A DNA stretch of 64,000 nt, taken from assembly GCF_004959765.1 (NCBI RefSeq), contig NZ_SJZD01000005.1, forward strand, positions 113,543 to 177,542. Direction: 5' to 3'. Positions 18,329 through 26,702 of this stretch are shown piece by piece. The position numbers and the translations under genes are program-made. Positions within the stretch are counted from its first letter, which is position 1, and every line of letters starts with the position of its first letter. Origin of the DNA: Flavobacterium sp. H122 (GTDB taxonomy: Bacteria > Bacteroidota > Bacteroidia > Flavobacteriales > Flavobacteriaceae). The notes beneath the pieces are model-generated. The model did no database searches, was not told the origin of the DNA, and saw only the letters and a list, made by a program, of their open reading frames with translations.

Positions 18329-19022
18329 ATTCATTCCACAACTGACTTTTCAAATTACTCTTAAGTTGCTGTCTTTCTTTTTTAAAATTTTTAATTCTTC
18401 TATCACTTTTAAAATCGGTTCCTTCAAAAATCCGGATAGGATTACCACGTTCAATTTGCATTTGGTTCATCCAAACATCTTGAAACTGTTGTTGCATTTG
18501 AACTTTTTCATATTCCAGTAACTTTTGAAATAAGCGTTCGGTTGCCAGTTTTTTATTTTGATGTTGTGAACGCGAATCCATGCTCACCACAGCGACTCCC
18601 GTAGGAATGTGCGTCGCACGAATAGCCGAACTCACTTTGTTCACGTGTTGTCCTCCAGCTCCGGAACTTCGCATCGCTTGATACTGAATGTCTTTTTCAT
18701 CAATCGCTACTTTATTTCCTGAATGAATTTCAAAAATTCCTATGAACCAATTTTTTCTTTTGTGAAATTTTCTGATTGTACTTTGCCCAATCCATTGAAT
18801 AGTTCCTATCCAACTGGTCACAAAATCATCAGCCTTTTTCCCTTTAATGGAAACGATAGCCGAAACCACCGTTCCATTTTCCTGTCCTCCTTCGCGATGG
18901 AGCACTTCGGTTTCCAACTTCATTTCTTCCGCTTCAACCAGCAGACGTTTTAATACTTGAGCCACTACCCAATCGCATTCTGCAGGACCTCTACCTGAGG
19001 TTATTTGTATCATCTTTTCCAT
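18327..19022 (-). CDS. prfH: Peptide chain release factor homologue PrfH
   Basis: The protein has 231 residues. The catalytic GGQ motif (residues 123-125, [11 protein letters not shown]) releases nascent peptides by hydrolysing peptidyl-tRNA. It lacks the long codon-recognition domains of RF1 and RF2. A basic C-terminal tail ([18 protein letters not shown]) resembles rescue factors that enter the mRNA channel. PrfH is known from other bacteria to act with RtcB2, releasing peptides from ribosomes cut at the decoding centre so that the 16S rRNA can be resealed. Here it follows rtcB with a single base between them. Confidence 0.9.
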   Translation of the reverse strand: MEKMIQITSGRGPAECDWVVAQVLKRLLVEAEEMKLETEVLHREGGQENGTVVSAIVSIKGKKADDFVTSWIGTIQWIGQSTIRKFHKRKNWFIGIFEIHSGNKVAIDEKDIQYQAMRSSGAGGQHVNKVSSAIRATHIPTGVAVVSMDSRSQHQNKKLATERLFQKLLEYEKVQMQQQFQDVWMNQMQIERGNPIRIFEGTDFKSDRRIKNFKKERQQLKSNLKSQLWNE

Positions 19023-19023
19023 A

Positions 19024-20415
19024 CTACCTGTCCATTCTTACAATTTTAGGTGTAAAAGTTCCTAATACATCCACCAATTCCGTTTGCAAACTCATCACTT
19101 TGTTAATGTCTTTGTAGGCCATAGGCGCCTCGTCGATATTGCCGCCAATTAAAGTCACCTCATTGTCTGCCAAAACTTTTTTAATTTGGCTTTGTGTAAA
19201 AGATGCTTTACACTTTGCTCTCGAAAACAATCGGCCTGCACCATGAGAAGCAGAATTTAAACTTTCGGCATTGCCTTTACCCATTACAATGAATCCTGGA
19301 GCGGTCATTGAACCTGGAATTATTCCCAGTTGTCCCTCACCCGCTGGCGTAGCGCCTTTGCGATGCACGATACATTCTTTTCCGTCGACCATTTCTTTCC
19401 ATGCAAAATTGTGATGGTTTTCGATGGTCACTACAATACGCTTACCTAAGGCTTTAGCGATTCGGCGGTGAATGTCTTCGTGACACGCTTTAGCATAATC
19501 GCCTGCTAAATTCATTGCCATCCAATATTCTTGTCCGTCATGAGTATTCAGATCTAACCAAGCTAGATGTTGCACATTTTTAGGCAACGGACATTGTTTT
19601 GTAGCCAAATACGTGTAATGTTTTGCAATATTGGCCCCTAATCCGCGTGAACCGCTGTGCGACAAAACTGCCAGATATTCTTTGGGTTCCAGTTTCCATT
19701 CTGGAAGTGGATTATCCAGCTTTACCACTCCAAATTCCACAAAGTGATTACCACCACCCGACGTTCCTAATTGCTTGTATGCCTTGTCCAGCAACTGCTT
19801 TACCACTGGAATATCTTTGAATTCGCTTCGGTAAAAAACCTCATGATCTGCTTTGATTTTGTGGATTTCGGTCATACCAAATTTCGTATTGTCTTTCAAA
19901 ATTGCCTGCAACTGATGGTCTTTCCCTTTTAGAAATGTCGCTGGCAAATCGAAAATTGACAAACTCATTCGGCATCCAATATCAACTCCTACTCCGTAAG
20001 GAATTACCGCGTTATCTGTTGCCAATACTCCGCCAATTGGTAATCCATACCCTGAATGTGCATCAGGCATTAAAGCACCTTTTACTGCAATTGGCAATTT
20101 TAAAGCATCGTACAATTGGAATTTAGCTTGTTCTGCTATTTCATTCTCTCCAAAGATTGAAAAAGGAGCTCGAGTGTTCATCAACTGATTGAATTTTACC
20201 TGAACTGGGTTTACTAAACCTTCTGCAACTTTCCCCCAAGTGCCGTGTCCTTTGAATTTTTCAGGATCTAACAATACTTCTTTTGCTTCTGTAAGTATTG
20301 CTTCCTTTTTTTCTCTTTTTCTATATCTATTGATTTGCCCTAAAGCAATATTGATAGCATTGTTCTTAGGGAAACCTATTTTAATTAGGTCTTTCCCTGA
20401 TAATTTATTTCCCAT
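19024..20415 (-). CDS. rtcB: RtcB-family RNA ligase (RtcB2 type, ribosome repair)
   Basis: The protein has 463 residues. RtcB seals RNA ends bearing 2',3'-cyclic phosphate or 3'-phosphate to 5'-OH using GTP and Mn2+. Metal-site motifs [23 protein letters not shown] and [10 protein letters not shown] are present, along with ENHHNFAW. The guanylylated His lies in [14 protein letters not shown] (about residue 392). Pairing with prfH points to repair of 16S rRNA rather than tRNA splicing. No good promoter is visible in the 100 bp before the start. Transcription probably enters from upstream, through the leader ORF and terminator at 20507-20660. Confidence 0.93.
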   Translation of the reverse strand: MGNKLSGKDLIKIGFPKNNAINIALGQINRYRKREKKEAILTEAKEVLLDPEKFKGHGTWGKVAEGLVNPVQVKFNQLMNTRAPFSIFGENEIAEQAKFQLYDALKLPIAVKGALMPDAHSGYGLPIGGVLATDNAVIPYGVGVDIGCRMSLSIFDLPATFLKGKDHQLQAILKDNTKFGMTEIHKIKADHEVFYRSEFKDIPVVKQLLDKAYKQLGTSGGGNHFVEFGVVKLDNPLPEWKLEPKEYLAVLSHSGSRGLGANIAKHYTYLATKQCPLPKNVQHLAWLDLNTHDGQEYWMAMNLAGDYAKACHEDIHRRIAKALGKRIVVTIENHHNFAWKEMVDGKECIVHRKGATPAGEGQLGIIPGSMTAPGFIVMGKGNAESLNSASHGAGRLFSRAKCKASFTQSQIKKVLADNEVTLIGGNIDEAPMAYKDINKVMSLQTELVDVLGTFTPKIVRMDR

Positions 20416-20506
20416 AAATTTAAAATTGAATAATACACTGTCCTTTCAAAAGCGATGGCTCTTGATTGGATTTCTGATTTATCAGTCTCGGGAAAGTTTA
20501 ATGCAT

Positions 20507-20539
20507 AAAAAAACCCGAAACTAGATGTCTTCGGGTTTT
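20507..20539 (-). terminator. Intrinsic terminator between leader ORF and rtcB
   Basis: On the minus strand AAAACCCGAAG (20539-20529) pairs with TTTCGGGTTTT (20520-20510) around an 8-nt loop, followed directly by more T. It lies 23 bp after the leader ORF stop and 91 bp before the rtcB start, so it would stop transcription before rtcB unless prevented. Confidence 0.88.
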
Positions 20540-20561
20540 ATCATATAGTGAAGTTTTTTAT

Positions 20562-20645
20562 CTAACTTAAAGTAAAACCACGAAGAGTAGCTACACCAGC
20601 TCCCGCTGATTGGTAACCATAATTTGTTAGATTGAATACAAACAT
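20562..20645 (-). CDS. 27-residue putative leader peptide of rtcB-prfH
   Basis: ATG at 20645 follows the purine-rich AAAACGAAGAAAAAA and the frame ends in TAG at 20564-20562. The peptide begins MFVFNLTNYGYQSAG and ends ATLRGFTLS. It has no signal peptide, membrane segment or run of a single amino acid like those in classical biosynthetic leaders. Codons for Leu-Arg-Gly-Phe overlap the antiterminator strand. It is likely to matter as a translated sensor rather than as a protein. It is not similar to anything I recognise. Confidence 0.6.
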   Translation of the reverse strand: MFVFNLTNYGYQSAGAGVATLRGFTLS

Positions 20646-20682
20646 TTTTTTCTTCGTTTTAATTGTTATTAATTTTCGGAGA

Positions 20683-20714
20683 CAAATTTTCTAAATTATT
20701 TCTTTAATATCCAA
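20683..20714 (-). promoter_or_regulatory. Possible promoter for the leader and rtcB-prfH
   Basis: On the minus strand TTG (20714-20712) is 21 nt from AAAATTTG (20690-20683), which matches TAnnTTTG except at the first base. Spacing fits the TTG-N17-23-TAnnTTTG rule for flavobacteria. The remaining stretch up to 20968 shows no gene or strong structure. Confidence 0.35.
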
Positions 20715-20968
20715 ATGGTTACTGAAATTTTTATTCAGTCTAAAGAAACTGTTTTGTTTTTCAGTTAATAATTAATCATTTTCAAGCCATTGAAATTTAG
20801 TCGCAAACTCATTAATTTACCGTTACTCCAACTTTTCAAAAAAACTTTTAATTATTCGTTTTTTAATACAAAAAGAATTAAAACTTAAGTTTTATGTATT
20901 CTAATTCATACAATTTTGTAACAAAAAAGACTTTTTGCGTCTACTTACAAATCATTAATCAAACTTTC

Positions 20969-22078
20969 ATGAAAAAACTAATGACCTCTGGGTCAAAAAT
21001 TTCAAGGTTCAGTAAAATATTCCAAATTGCTTTACTGTTTCTTATCACCTTTTCTACAAAATCCCAATCTCAAAAAAACAGCCAATCGATTGAAATCAAT
21101 GCAAAAAAAGACAGGATTGAGGAAGAACGTTTCATCACCATTAACGGAATAGAGCAATGGGTAACCATCAAAGGTAATCCTTCAAAACCAGCGATATTAT
21201 TTCTTCATGGTGGACCGGGAAGCCCTATCAGTCCTTATTCCCATATTTTATATGGACCATTAGAAAAAGATTTCATCATCATACAATGGGACCAGCGAGG
21301 AGCAGGCAAAACCTTTGGCCGTATTGCACCTCCTGAATTATCACCCGAATATTTGAAAGCAAACCCTTTAACAGTGGATCAAATCTCAAACGATGGGATT
21401 GCGCTTACTGAATACTTAGCCAAATACCTTGGGAAGCAAAAAATAACACTTTTTGGAACTTCATGGGGTTCCGTATTAGGTGTAAGAATGGCTTCAAAAC
21501 GTCCTGACCTATTCAACGCTTACGTAGGACATTCACAAGTTGTAAATGAAACAGACAATGAAGGCAAAACGTATCAAAAAATAACTGATATGGCACAAAA
21601 AGCTAATGATCAGCAATCGTTGGAAATCTTAAAGACTATTGGCACTCCACCTTACAGTCAGGCAAGAAATACAGGTAAATTTTACCGAGTTATTAAAAAA
21701 TACGAACGAAAAAATTCTATTCCTGCACCCGATTCATGGTTTGTATTGGCTCCAGCTTACAACAATGATACTGACATAAAAAACAGTGCCGATGGAGACG
21801 ATTATTCTTTTGTGAATTTTGTTGGAGACAGTAAACTTGGTGTCAAGCCAATGACAGCTAACATTGATAATCTTAGGGATTATACAGAATTTAAAATACC
21901 AATTTATTTTATTCAGGGAGAAGAAGACATTTTAACTCCTGCCGAAAGTACCAAAGCTTATTTTGAAAAAATAAAAGCTCCTTCGAAAAAATATATTCCG
22001 CTCGCTAAAACTGCTCATGGTTTTAATCAGGCTGTACTTGATACACAATATAAATTGTTCAGAGAAATAAACAATTAA
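20969..22078 (+). CDS. Alpha/beta hydrolase, proline iminopeptidase-like (S33), exported
   Basis: The protein has 369 residues from ATG at 20969, which gives a basic N-terminus and a hydrophobic segment (IFQIALLFLITFSTKSQSQ) as a signal peptide or anchor. An upstream in-frame ATG at 20894 would bury this segment. The oxyanion motif is HGGPGSP, the nucleophile elbow is GTSWGS, the acid is probably in GEEDILTP, and the His is in KTAHGFNQ. This matches prolyl aminopeptidase-type S33 hydrolases. The substrate is uncertain. It is followed by a strong bidirectional terminator. Confidence 0.85.
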   Translation: MKKLMTSGSKISRFSKIFQIALLFLITFSTKSQSQKNSQSIEINAKKDRIEEERFITINGIEQWVTIKGNPSKPAILFLHGGPGSPISPYSHILYGPLEKDFIIIQWDQRGAGKTFGRIAPPELSPEYLKANPLTVDQISNDGIALTEYLAKYLGKQKITLFGTSWGSVLGVRMASKRPDLFNAYVGHSQVVNETDNEGKTYQKITDMAQKANDQQSLEILKTIGTPPYSQARNTGKFYRVIKKYERKNSIPAPDSWFVLAPAYNNDTDIKNSADGDDYSFVNFVGDSKLGVKPMTANIDNLRDYTEFKIPIYFIQGEEDILTPAESTKAYFEKIKAPSKKYIPLAKTAHGFNQAVLDTQYKLFREINN

Positions 22079-22100
22079 AAAAATCTGTTTTAAAAATAAT

Positions 22101-22131
22101 AAAAAAGACCAACTTATCAGTTGGTCTTTTT
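22101..22131. terminator. Bidirectional intrinsic terminator
   Basis: AAAAAGACCAACT pairs with AGTTGGTCTTTTT around a 4-nt loop. It lies between the convergent hydrolase gene and the gene ending at 22168. Confidence 0.85.
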
Positions 22132-22167
22132 ACTATAAACGGTTTAACATGATACGCTGTTCTGCAT

Positions 22168-22497
22168 TTAATTATGATGAAAAACGGGAACATCATGCCA
22201 TTTTTCGGCAAGTTGGGCAATATTTGCTTTCATTAAATCTTCAGCTGTCATTGCGATTCTGAATTCACAATGTGCTTCAAAAATCAAAAACCAAGGTTCA
22301 GCAATGGAAGGGATTGAAGACGCATCCTTAACATCAACAATCATTACTGCTCCACGATTACCATCTTGTTCAGAAAAATAAATACTTTCTGGTTTAATTT
22401 CTTCAATAATTCTATTAAGTAGTTCACCTACAGAACCGTTTCTCACCATCGAATTAAAAGGTTCAATTGGTAAAACAACATTGACTAACATTTTCAT
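22168..22497 (-). CDS. Small conserved hypothetical protein
   Basis: The protein has 109 residues from ATG at 22497; an upstream in-frame ATG at 22548 would add an unusual 17-residue extension. It starts MKMLVNVVLPIEPFNSMVRNG, followed by beta-alpha-beta segments (IYFSEQDGNRGAVMIVDVKD, then PWFLIFEAHCEFRIAMT). This suggests a ferredoxin-like fold as in small dimeric isomerase- or monooxygenase-like proteins. No catalytic assignment can be made. Confidence 0.7.
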   Translation of the reverse strand: MKMLVNVVLPIEPFNSMVRNGSVGELLNRIIEEIKPESIYFSEQDGNRGAVMIVDVKDASSIPSIAEPWFLIFEAHCEFRIAMTAEDLMKANIAQLAEKWHDVPVFHHN

Positions 22498-22584
22498 AAC
22501 AATTGATTTTAAATTAATTCTTAAAGTTACAAAAACATACTGAGCCAACCATAAATAAATACCTAAATATCAGTTAATTAAAAA

Positions 22585-23145
22585 TCAAAACAACACTTCA
22601 ACAGCTTCTATCGCCAATAAAAATGAAATAGGTGCTACTTCTTCAAAAAAATCAATTTCTATTTCGTGAGGTAAAAAATCAGAGATTATTCGGACAATAA
22701 GATCTTGCGGTTTTTTCAGATACATAAAAGTGTAATCTTCCATATTTACTACCGTTTGGACAGCAAGATCAGTAGTTCTAACAAATTTATCTGAAGTTAA
22801 AGAATGTAAACTCGGCAGATTAGTTTTTGAGTTGACCTCTATTGGCTTACCATTTTCAAATAAACCTCCTTCATAACCATATAATGATGCATTTGTTATT
22901 TCAATAGGCTTCCCCATTCCTAAATGTGATGGCAATTCTCTTTCTTTTCCTACAACTGCCGCAAACCCCATCAAAATACAAACGTCGTGTGGGGGTAATT
23001 GCATCATTGATTTAGCAGTACTTTCCCTTCCTATTCCAGAAACGACAATTTGGTAAGAATGTTTTAAATCAGAAATTTGAGATAAAGCGGCAATTACTTT
23101 CTCTTTTTCAATCTCCATTGGAGTCAAAATAATTATTTTCTTCAT
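22585..23145 (-). CDS. Nucleosidase/phosphorylase-superfamily-like protein
   Basis: The protein has 186 residues. The start MKKIIILTPMEIEKEKVIAAL and the segments VVSGIGRESTAKSMM and CILMGFAAVVG resemble the opening strands of MTA/SAH nucleosidases and nucleoside phosphorylases. It is about 40 residues shorter than usual. The C-terminal NMEDYTFMYL resembles the substrate-binding M-E segment, but the usual final S-D-x-A is not evident, so activity is uncertain. It may be a divergent or accessory member. It is followed 87 bp later on the same strand by the gene starting at 22497. Confidence 0.65.
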   Translation of the reverse strand: MKKIIILTPMEIEKEKVIAALSQISDLKHSYQIVVSGIGRESTAKSMMQLPPHDVCILMGFAAVVGKERELPSHLGMGKPIEITNASLYGYEGGLFENGKPIEVNSKTNLPSLHSLTSDKFVRTTDLAVQTVVNMEDYTFMYLKKPQDLIVRIISDFLPHEIEIDFFEEVAPISFLLAIEAVEVLF

Positions 23146-23218
23146 TTTTAAAAAAGCTATAAAGCCAACAAAGATAAATGTGTTTGCAAAATACTATTCA
23201 AAAAAAGAAAGTTATATT

Positions 23219-24127
23219 TTAAATCCATTTTTCCTGCTCTTTATACCCTTCTCTAAAGTAAGTAAGATATTGAACCATTCGAGGTTTACTTCCATTGTTA
23301 GCCGTAGCACAATGTGGCAATGCCTGATTCCAAATAACCATATCTCCAGTGTTCCCAATAATAGGAATTGGCTTCAACATTTCTAAAGCGTAATCTCTGG
23401 GATGTTTATCAGTTGGTACATTTGACATCCACTCATTTATATCACGATGAAAACCTGGCACACAATGAAAAGCGCCTTCTAGAGGTCCACAATCAGAAAG
23501 GTAAATAAGTCCTTGCAAACGGAAAGGAATAGGCAATTGCAAGCTCACATCCCAATGCAGATTACTTCCTTTAAAAGAATATTTAGAAGTAACGGGTGGA
23601 TTAAAACTAACTTTATCTATAGTCTTGTAGATTTGTTCCGATTGATACAGTTGTTCGTAGGCTTTTTTTATACGGGCAGAAGCTCTGTTTTTTTCCAAAA
23701 CAGGGTGATCAAAAAAATTGACCATTAATCCCTTTTGTTCAGGATGATCTTTATACCAAGACGCACTATCATCTGGATCCATCTCTAAAAAATCCCAAAT
23801 TATATTTTGTGTTGCCATACAATCCTCTTTAGAAATTGCATTTTTAAGCACAAAATATCCATTGGTTTCAAAAAAATGTAAATCACTTTCAGTCAACACT
23901 AATTTCTCATCTTCATTACAAACCATTAACTTGGCTGCTTTTTCTTCAATCCAAGTCTCGAATTCGATTACTGAAGGCTTTTCAAAATACAAATACTGCA
24001 AAGCTTCATCCAATCCAATACCATTCTTATACAATTGTTCTAATTCTTCTGACCAACTGACTGTTGCATATGATTCTCCTTCTAAAATTCTGTTCCTCAG
24101 TGAAGTCAAAACTGGATTTGCTGCCAT
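23219..24127 (-). CDS. Phytanoyl-CoA dioxygenase (PhyH) family protein
   Basis: The protein has 302 residues. The N-terminal 80 residues are helical and of unknown role. The double-stranded beta-helix core starts at NGYFVLKNAISKEDC. The iron-binding His-x-Asp is in LHWDVSLQLP (about residue 188-190), and the distal His is in LPHCATANNGSKPRMVQYL with a following Arg for 2-oxoglutarate. GAFHCVPGFHRDINEW is typical of the family. It is an Fe(II)/2-oxoglutarate oxygenase with unknown substrate. A second, unrelated-looking PhyH protein lies at 43359. Confidence 0.85.
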   Translation of the reverse strand: MAANPVLTSLRNRILEGESYATVSWSEELEQLYKNGIGLDEALQYLYFEKPSVIEFETWIEEKAAKLMVCNEDEKLVLTESDLHFFETNGYFVLKNAISKEDCMATQNIIWDFLEMDPDDSASWYKDHPEQKGLMVNFFDHPVLEKNRASARIKKAYEQLYQSEQIYKTIDKVSFNPPVTSKYSFKGSNLHWDVSLQLPIPFRLQGLIYLSDCGPLEGAFHCVPGFHRDINEWMSNVPTDKHPRDYALEMLKPIPIIGNTGDMVIWNQALPHCATANNGSKPRMVQYLTYFREGYKEQEKWI

Positions 24128-24181
24128 TTTATATAATGTTAAGTGCTATTCAAAAATATGAAATCCTAATTATGTTTTTCC

Positions 24182-24189
24182 TATTTTTG
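24182..24189 (+). promoter_or_regulatory. -7 promoter element immediately before the aminotransferase start
   Basis: TATTTTTG lies only 4 bp before the ATG at 24194. With usual spacing, transcription would begin at or next to the start codon, implying a leaderless mRNA. Confidence 0.55.
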
Positions 24190-24193
24190 CATC

Positions 24194-25321
24194 ATGTCAA
24201 AATTACCCAATATCACAACCAGTATTTTCTCTGTAATGTCGCAATTAGCGAACCAACACGGAGCTATAAATCTATCACAAGGTTTTCCTAATTTTCCTGA
24301 AGATGAGCGTTTGCTGCAAATCTCACAACGCCTTATCCAAGAAAACATCCATCAATATACTCCTATGGCAGGTTTACCTTCACTAATGGAAAAAATTGCA
24401 CAGCAAACAGCGAAGCAATATGTCAGAAATGTTGACATTGCTACTGAAATGTTAATCACTGCGGGAGCTACACAAGGTGTTTTTACCACTATTAATACTT
24501 TTGTTTCTGCCGGTGATGAAGTTATTATATTGGATCCAAGTTATGACAGTTATGAGCCATCGGTTTTAGTGGCTGGTGGAAAACCTGTTAGAGTATCATT
24601 AAATAATGATTACACCCCTAATTTTAACAAAATAGAGGATGCTATCACTTCAAAAACAAAGATGATAGTAATCAACAACCCTCATAATCCTACGGGACGA
24701 ATTTGGACTGAAAGTGATTTTGTAGCATTAGAAGATATTTTAGAAAAACATCCTCAAATTCTAATCTTAGGAGATGAAGTTTACGAATATATTACTTTCA
24801 CACAACCTCATATTTCATTCAATACAAGAGAAAAGTTGAAACATAGAACAATTGTCGCTTCTTCTTTTGGAAAATCATTGCATGTAACGGGCTGGAAAGT
24901 TGGTTACTTAATTGCTCCGGAAAATTTAATGTACGAAATGAAAAAAGTACATCAATTTTTAGTTTTCAGCGTAAACAGTTTTTCACAACATGCCATTGCT
25001 GAATACCTAGATGTTGTTGACTTCAGTGAAGTTTCAAGAATGTACCAACGTAAACGCGATTTATTTCAGTCGTTATTAAAGGATAGCCGATTTGAATTAA
25101 TGCCTTGTGACGGAACGTATTTCCAGGTGGTCAATTACAGTGGAATTTCTACACAAAATGATGTGGACTTTGCTAAAGAATTAATCACTACTCATGGCGT
25201 GGCAGCAATTCCAATTTCGGTTTTTTACAATGATGCTACAGACAGACACATGCTTCGTTTTTGTTTTGCCAAAACTGATGAAACCTTAATTGCAGCTGCT
25301 GAAAAACTAATTAAAATCTAA
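24194..25321 (+). CDS. Methionine aminotransferase (YbdL/KAT-like)
   Basis: The protein has 375 residues and belongs to the class I/II PLP aminotransferases. INLSQGFPNFPED and HQYTPMAGLPSLMEKIA are hallmarks of the methionine/kynurenine aminotransferase subgroup. NNPHNPTGRIW, GDEVYEYITF and the PLP lysine in SFGKSLHVTGWK complete the active site. It probably transaminates 2-oxo-4-methylthiobutanoate to methionine, the last step of methylthio salvage, though glutamine or aromatic donors are possible. The N-terminus MSKLPNITTSIFSVM is conserved, so the start next to the promoter is probably real. Confidence 0.9.
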   Translation: MSKLPNITTSIFSVMSQLANQHGAINLSQGFPNFPEDERLLQISQRLIQENIHQYTPMAGLPSLMEKIAQQTAKQYVRNVDIATEMLITAGATQGVFTTINTFVSAGDEVIILDPSYDSYEPSVLVAGGKPVRVSLNNDYTPNFNKIEDAITSKTKMIVINNPHNPTGRIWTESDFVALEDILEKHPQILILGDEVYEYITFTQPHISFNTREKLKHRTIVASSFGKSLHVTGWKVGYLIAPENLMYEMKKVHQFLVFSVNSFSQHAIAEYLDVVDFSEVSRMYQRKRDLFQSLLKDSRFELMPCDGTYFQVVNYSGISTQNDVDFAKELITTHGVAAIPISVFYNDATDRHMLRFCFAKTDETLIAAAEKLIKI

Positions 25322-25332
25322 CATTCAACCAT

Positions 25333-25363
25333 AAAAAAACACCAACAAATTGTTGGTGTTTTT
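25333..25363 (+). terminator. Intrinsic terminator after the aminotransferase
   Basis: AAAACACCAACAA pairs with TTGTTGGTGTTTTT around a minimal loop, ending in T5. The A-rich left side could make it bidirectional. Confidence 0.85.
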
Positions 25364-25399
25364 CCGCTAAAATCACAATGGTAATGAGTATAATGATGG

Positions 25400-25471
25400 T
25401 TAGTTTAAAGTGATTTCAGCTAGATTTTGATTTTCTTTTACTGTTCCCAATTGAGATAGAAATATTTTCAT
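25400..25471 (-). pseudogene. Remnant of a VIT/DUF2135 gene C-terminus
   Basis: The minus strand encodes KIFLSQLGTVKENQNLAEITLN then stop in two parts: KIFLSQLGTVKENQ and NLAEITLN. The end of the gene at 13577 reads KKLQTIQLGKVKQNENLAE then IVID. They align from the KxQxxQLG-like start to the stop. The upstream bases 25534-25546 (reverse complement GTCCCAACCTTTT) also resemble GTCCCAACTTTTT at 16876-16888, upstream of the large gene. This looks like a paralogue with its middle deleted. The rest of 25364-25659 holds no gene. Confidence 0.7.
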
Positions 25472-25659
25472 AGACATTCTAACAATTATCAAAAAACTCA
25501 ACCTTTTACTTACTTAAGAGTGCAATTTCACACAAAAGGTTGGGACACTATATTTTTTTTTATTTTTTTTCTTCAAATTGAATCGTACACTTCCTAAATC
25601 ATTCAATTCTTACATAATAATTTTAGTAAATTTACTTCTCATTCAAAAAACTAAAAACT

Positions 25660-26541
25660 ATGGATTTAGCAGCAAAAATGCTTAGAGATAATGCTTTAGC
25701 AGACAAAGTCATTGTTGTAACCGGCGGTGGCAGCGGTTTGGGAAAAGCGATGACCAAATATTTTATGGAACTTGGTGCGAAAGTAGCCATAACATCCCGT
25801 GATTTAGAGAAACTAAAAGCTACCGCCCAAGAATTAGAGACTGAAACCAAAGGAAAATGTCTAGCATTGCAATGTGATGTGCGTTATTATGATCAGGTAG
25901 AAACCATGCTTGACAATGTTTTGAAAGAATACGGAAAAGTAGATGTATTACTGAACAATGCAGCAGGTAATTTCATATCACCAACTGAAAGATTATCGGC
26001 CAATGCCTGGGACACCATTATAGATATTGTTTTAAAAGGTTCCAAAAACTGCACATTGGCATTTGGAAAACATTGGATTGACAAAAAACAGACCAATACA
26101 AATATCCTAAACATTGTAACCACTTATGCCTGGACAGGTTCTGCTTATGTAGTTCCAAGTGCTACGGCAAAAGCAGGTGTGCTGGCCATGACACGCAGTT
26201 TAGCAGTGGAATGGGCAAAATACGGTATCCGAACCAACGCAATTGCACCGGGACCATTTCCTACCAAAGGAGCTTGGGACCGATTACTACCGGGTGATTT
26301 AAAAGAGAAATTCGATCTGGCAAAGAAAGTCCCTTTAAAACGTGTGGGTGAACATCAGGAATTAGCTAATTTAGCTGCTTATTTAGTTTCAGATTTCTCT
26401 GCTTATGTTAATGGAGAAGTCATTACCATTGATGGCGGCGAATGGCTTCAGGGAGCTGGACAATTCAATCTTCTGGAAGCCATACCAACAGAACTTTGGG
26501 ACATGCTTGAAGCAATGATTAAATCCAAAGGAAATAAATAA
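25660..26541 (+). CDS. SDR oxidoreductase, 2,4-dienoyl-CoA reductase-like
   Basis: The protein has 293 residues. TGGGSGLGKAM binds NADP(H), with SRD after the second strand favouring NADPH, and LLNNAAGNF is the NNAG-type motif. The catalytic Tyr-x-x-x-Lys of classical SDRs is replaced by SATAKAGV, as in mitochondrial-type 2,4-dienoyl-CoA reductases that use a different Tyr. NAIAPGPFPTKGAWDRL follows. It probably reduces 2,4-dienoyl-CoA during degradation of unsaturated fatty acids. It is a single gene. Confidence 0.87.
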   Translation: MDLAAKMLRDNALADKVIVVTGGGSGLGKAMTKYFMELGAKVAITSRDLEKLKATAQELETETKGKCLALQCDVRYYDQVETMLDNVLKEYGKVDVLLNNAAGNFISPTERLSANAWDTIIDIVLKGSKNCTLAFGKHWIDKKQTNTNILNIVTTYAWTGSAYVVPSATAKAGVLAMTRSLAVEWAKYGIRTNAIAPGPFPTKGAWDRLLPGDLKEKFDLAKKVPLKRVGEHQELANLAAYLVSDFSAYVNGEVITIDGGEWLQGAGQFNLLEAIPTELWDMLEAMIKSKGNK

Positions 26542-26702
26542 AAAAAAAGCAGTTTACCATTCACACTAATTAAAAGGCTGTAAACATTGATAAAATATGA
26601 ACCTGCAATCAAGAGGTTCAAACTTTGTTAAATTGTTAACAAAATAGATTTTCAAAACCCATAAATAATTGTATTTTTACGGCTCAAAATTTCAAAAATC
26701 AA

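Larger units (their letters stand above)
20507..20660 (-). promoter_or_regulatory. Candidate translation-sensing attenuator of rtcB-prfH
   Basis: Four RNA segments can be read on the minus strand. Segment 1 is AAAACGAAG (20660-20652), just before the leader ATG. Segment 2 is CTTCGTGGTTTT (20585-20574), in the last part of the leader ORF. Segment 3 is AAAACCCGAAG (20539-20529) and segment 4 is TTTCGGGTTTTTTT (20520-20507). Segments 3:4 form the terminator. Segments 2:3 pair over 11 bp with one bulged T and exclude 3:4. Segments 1:2 can pair more weakly. A ribosome at the leader stop would cover most of segment 2 and leave 3:4 free; one held at the start would cover segment 1 and favour 2:3. 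The base pairing is seen; the mechanism is inferred. Confidence 0.65.
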
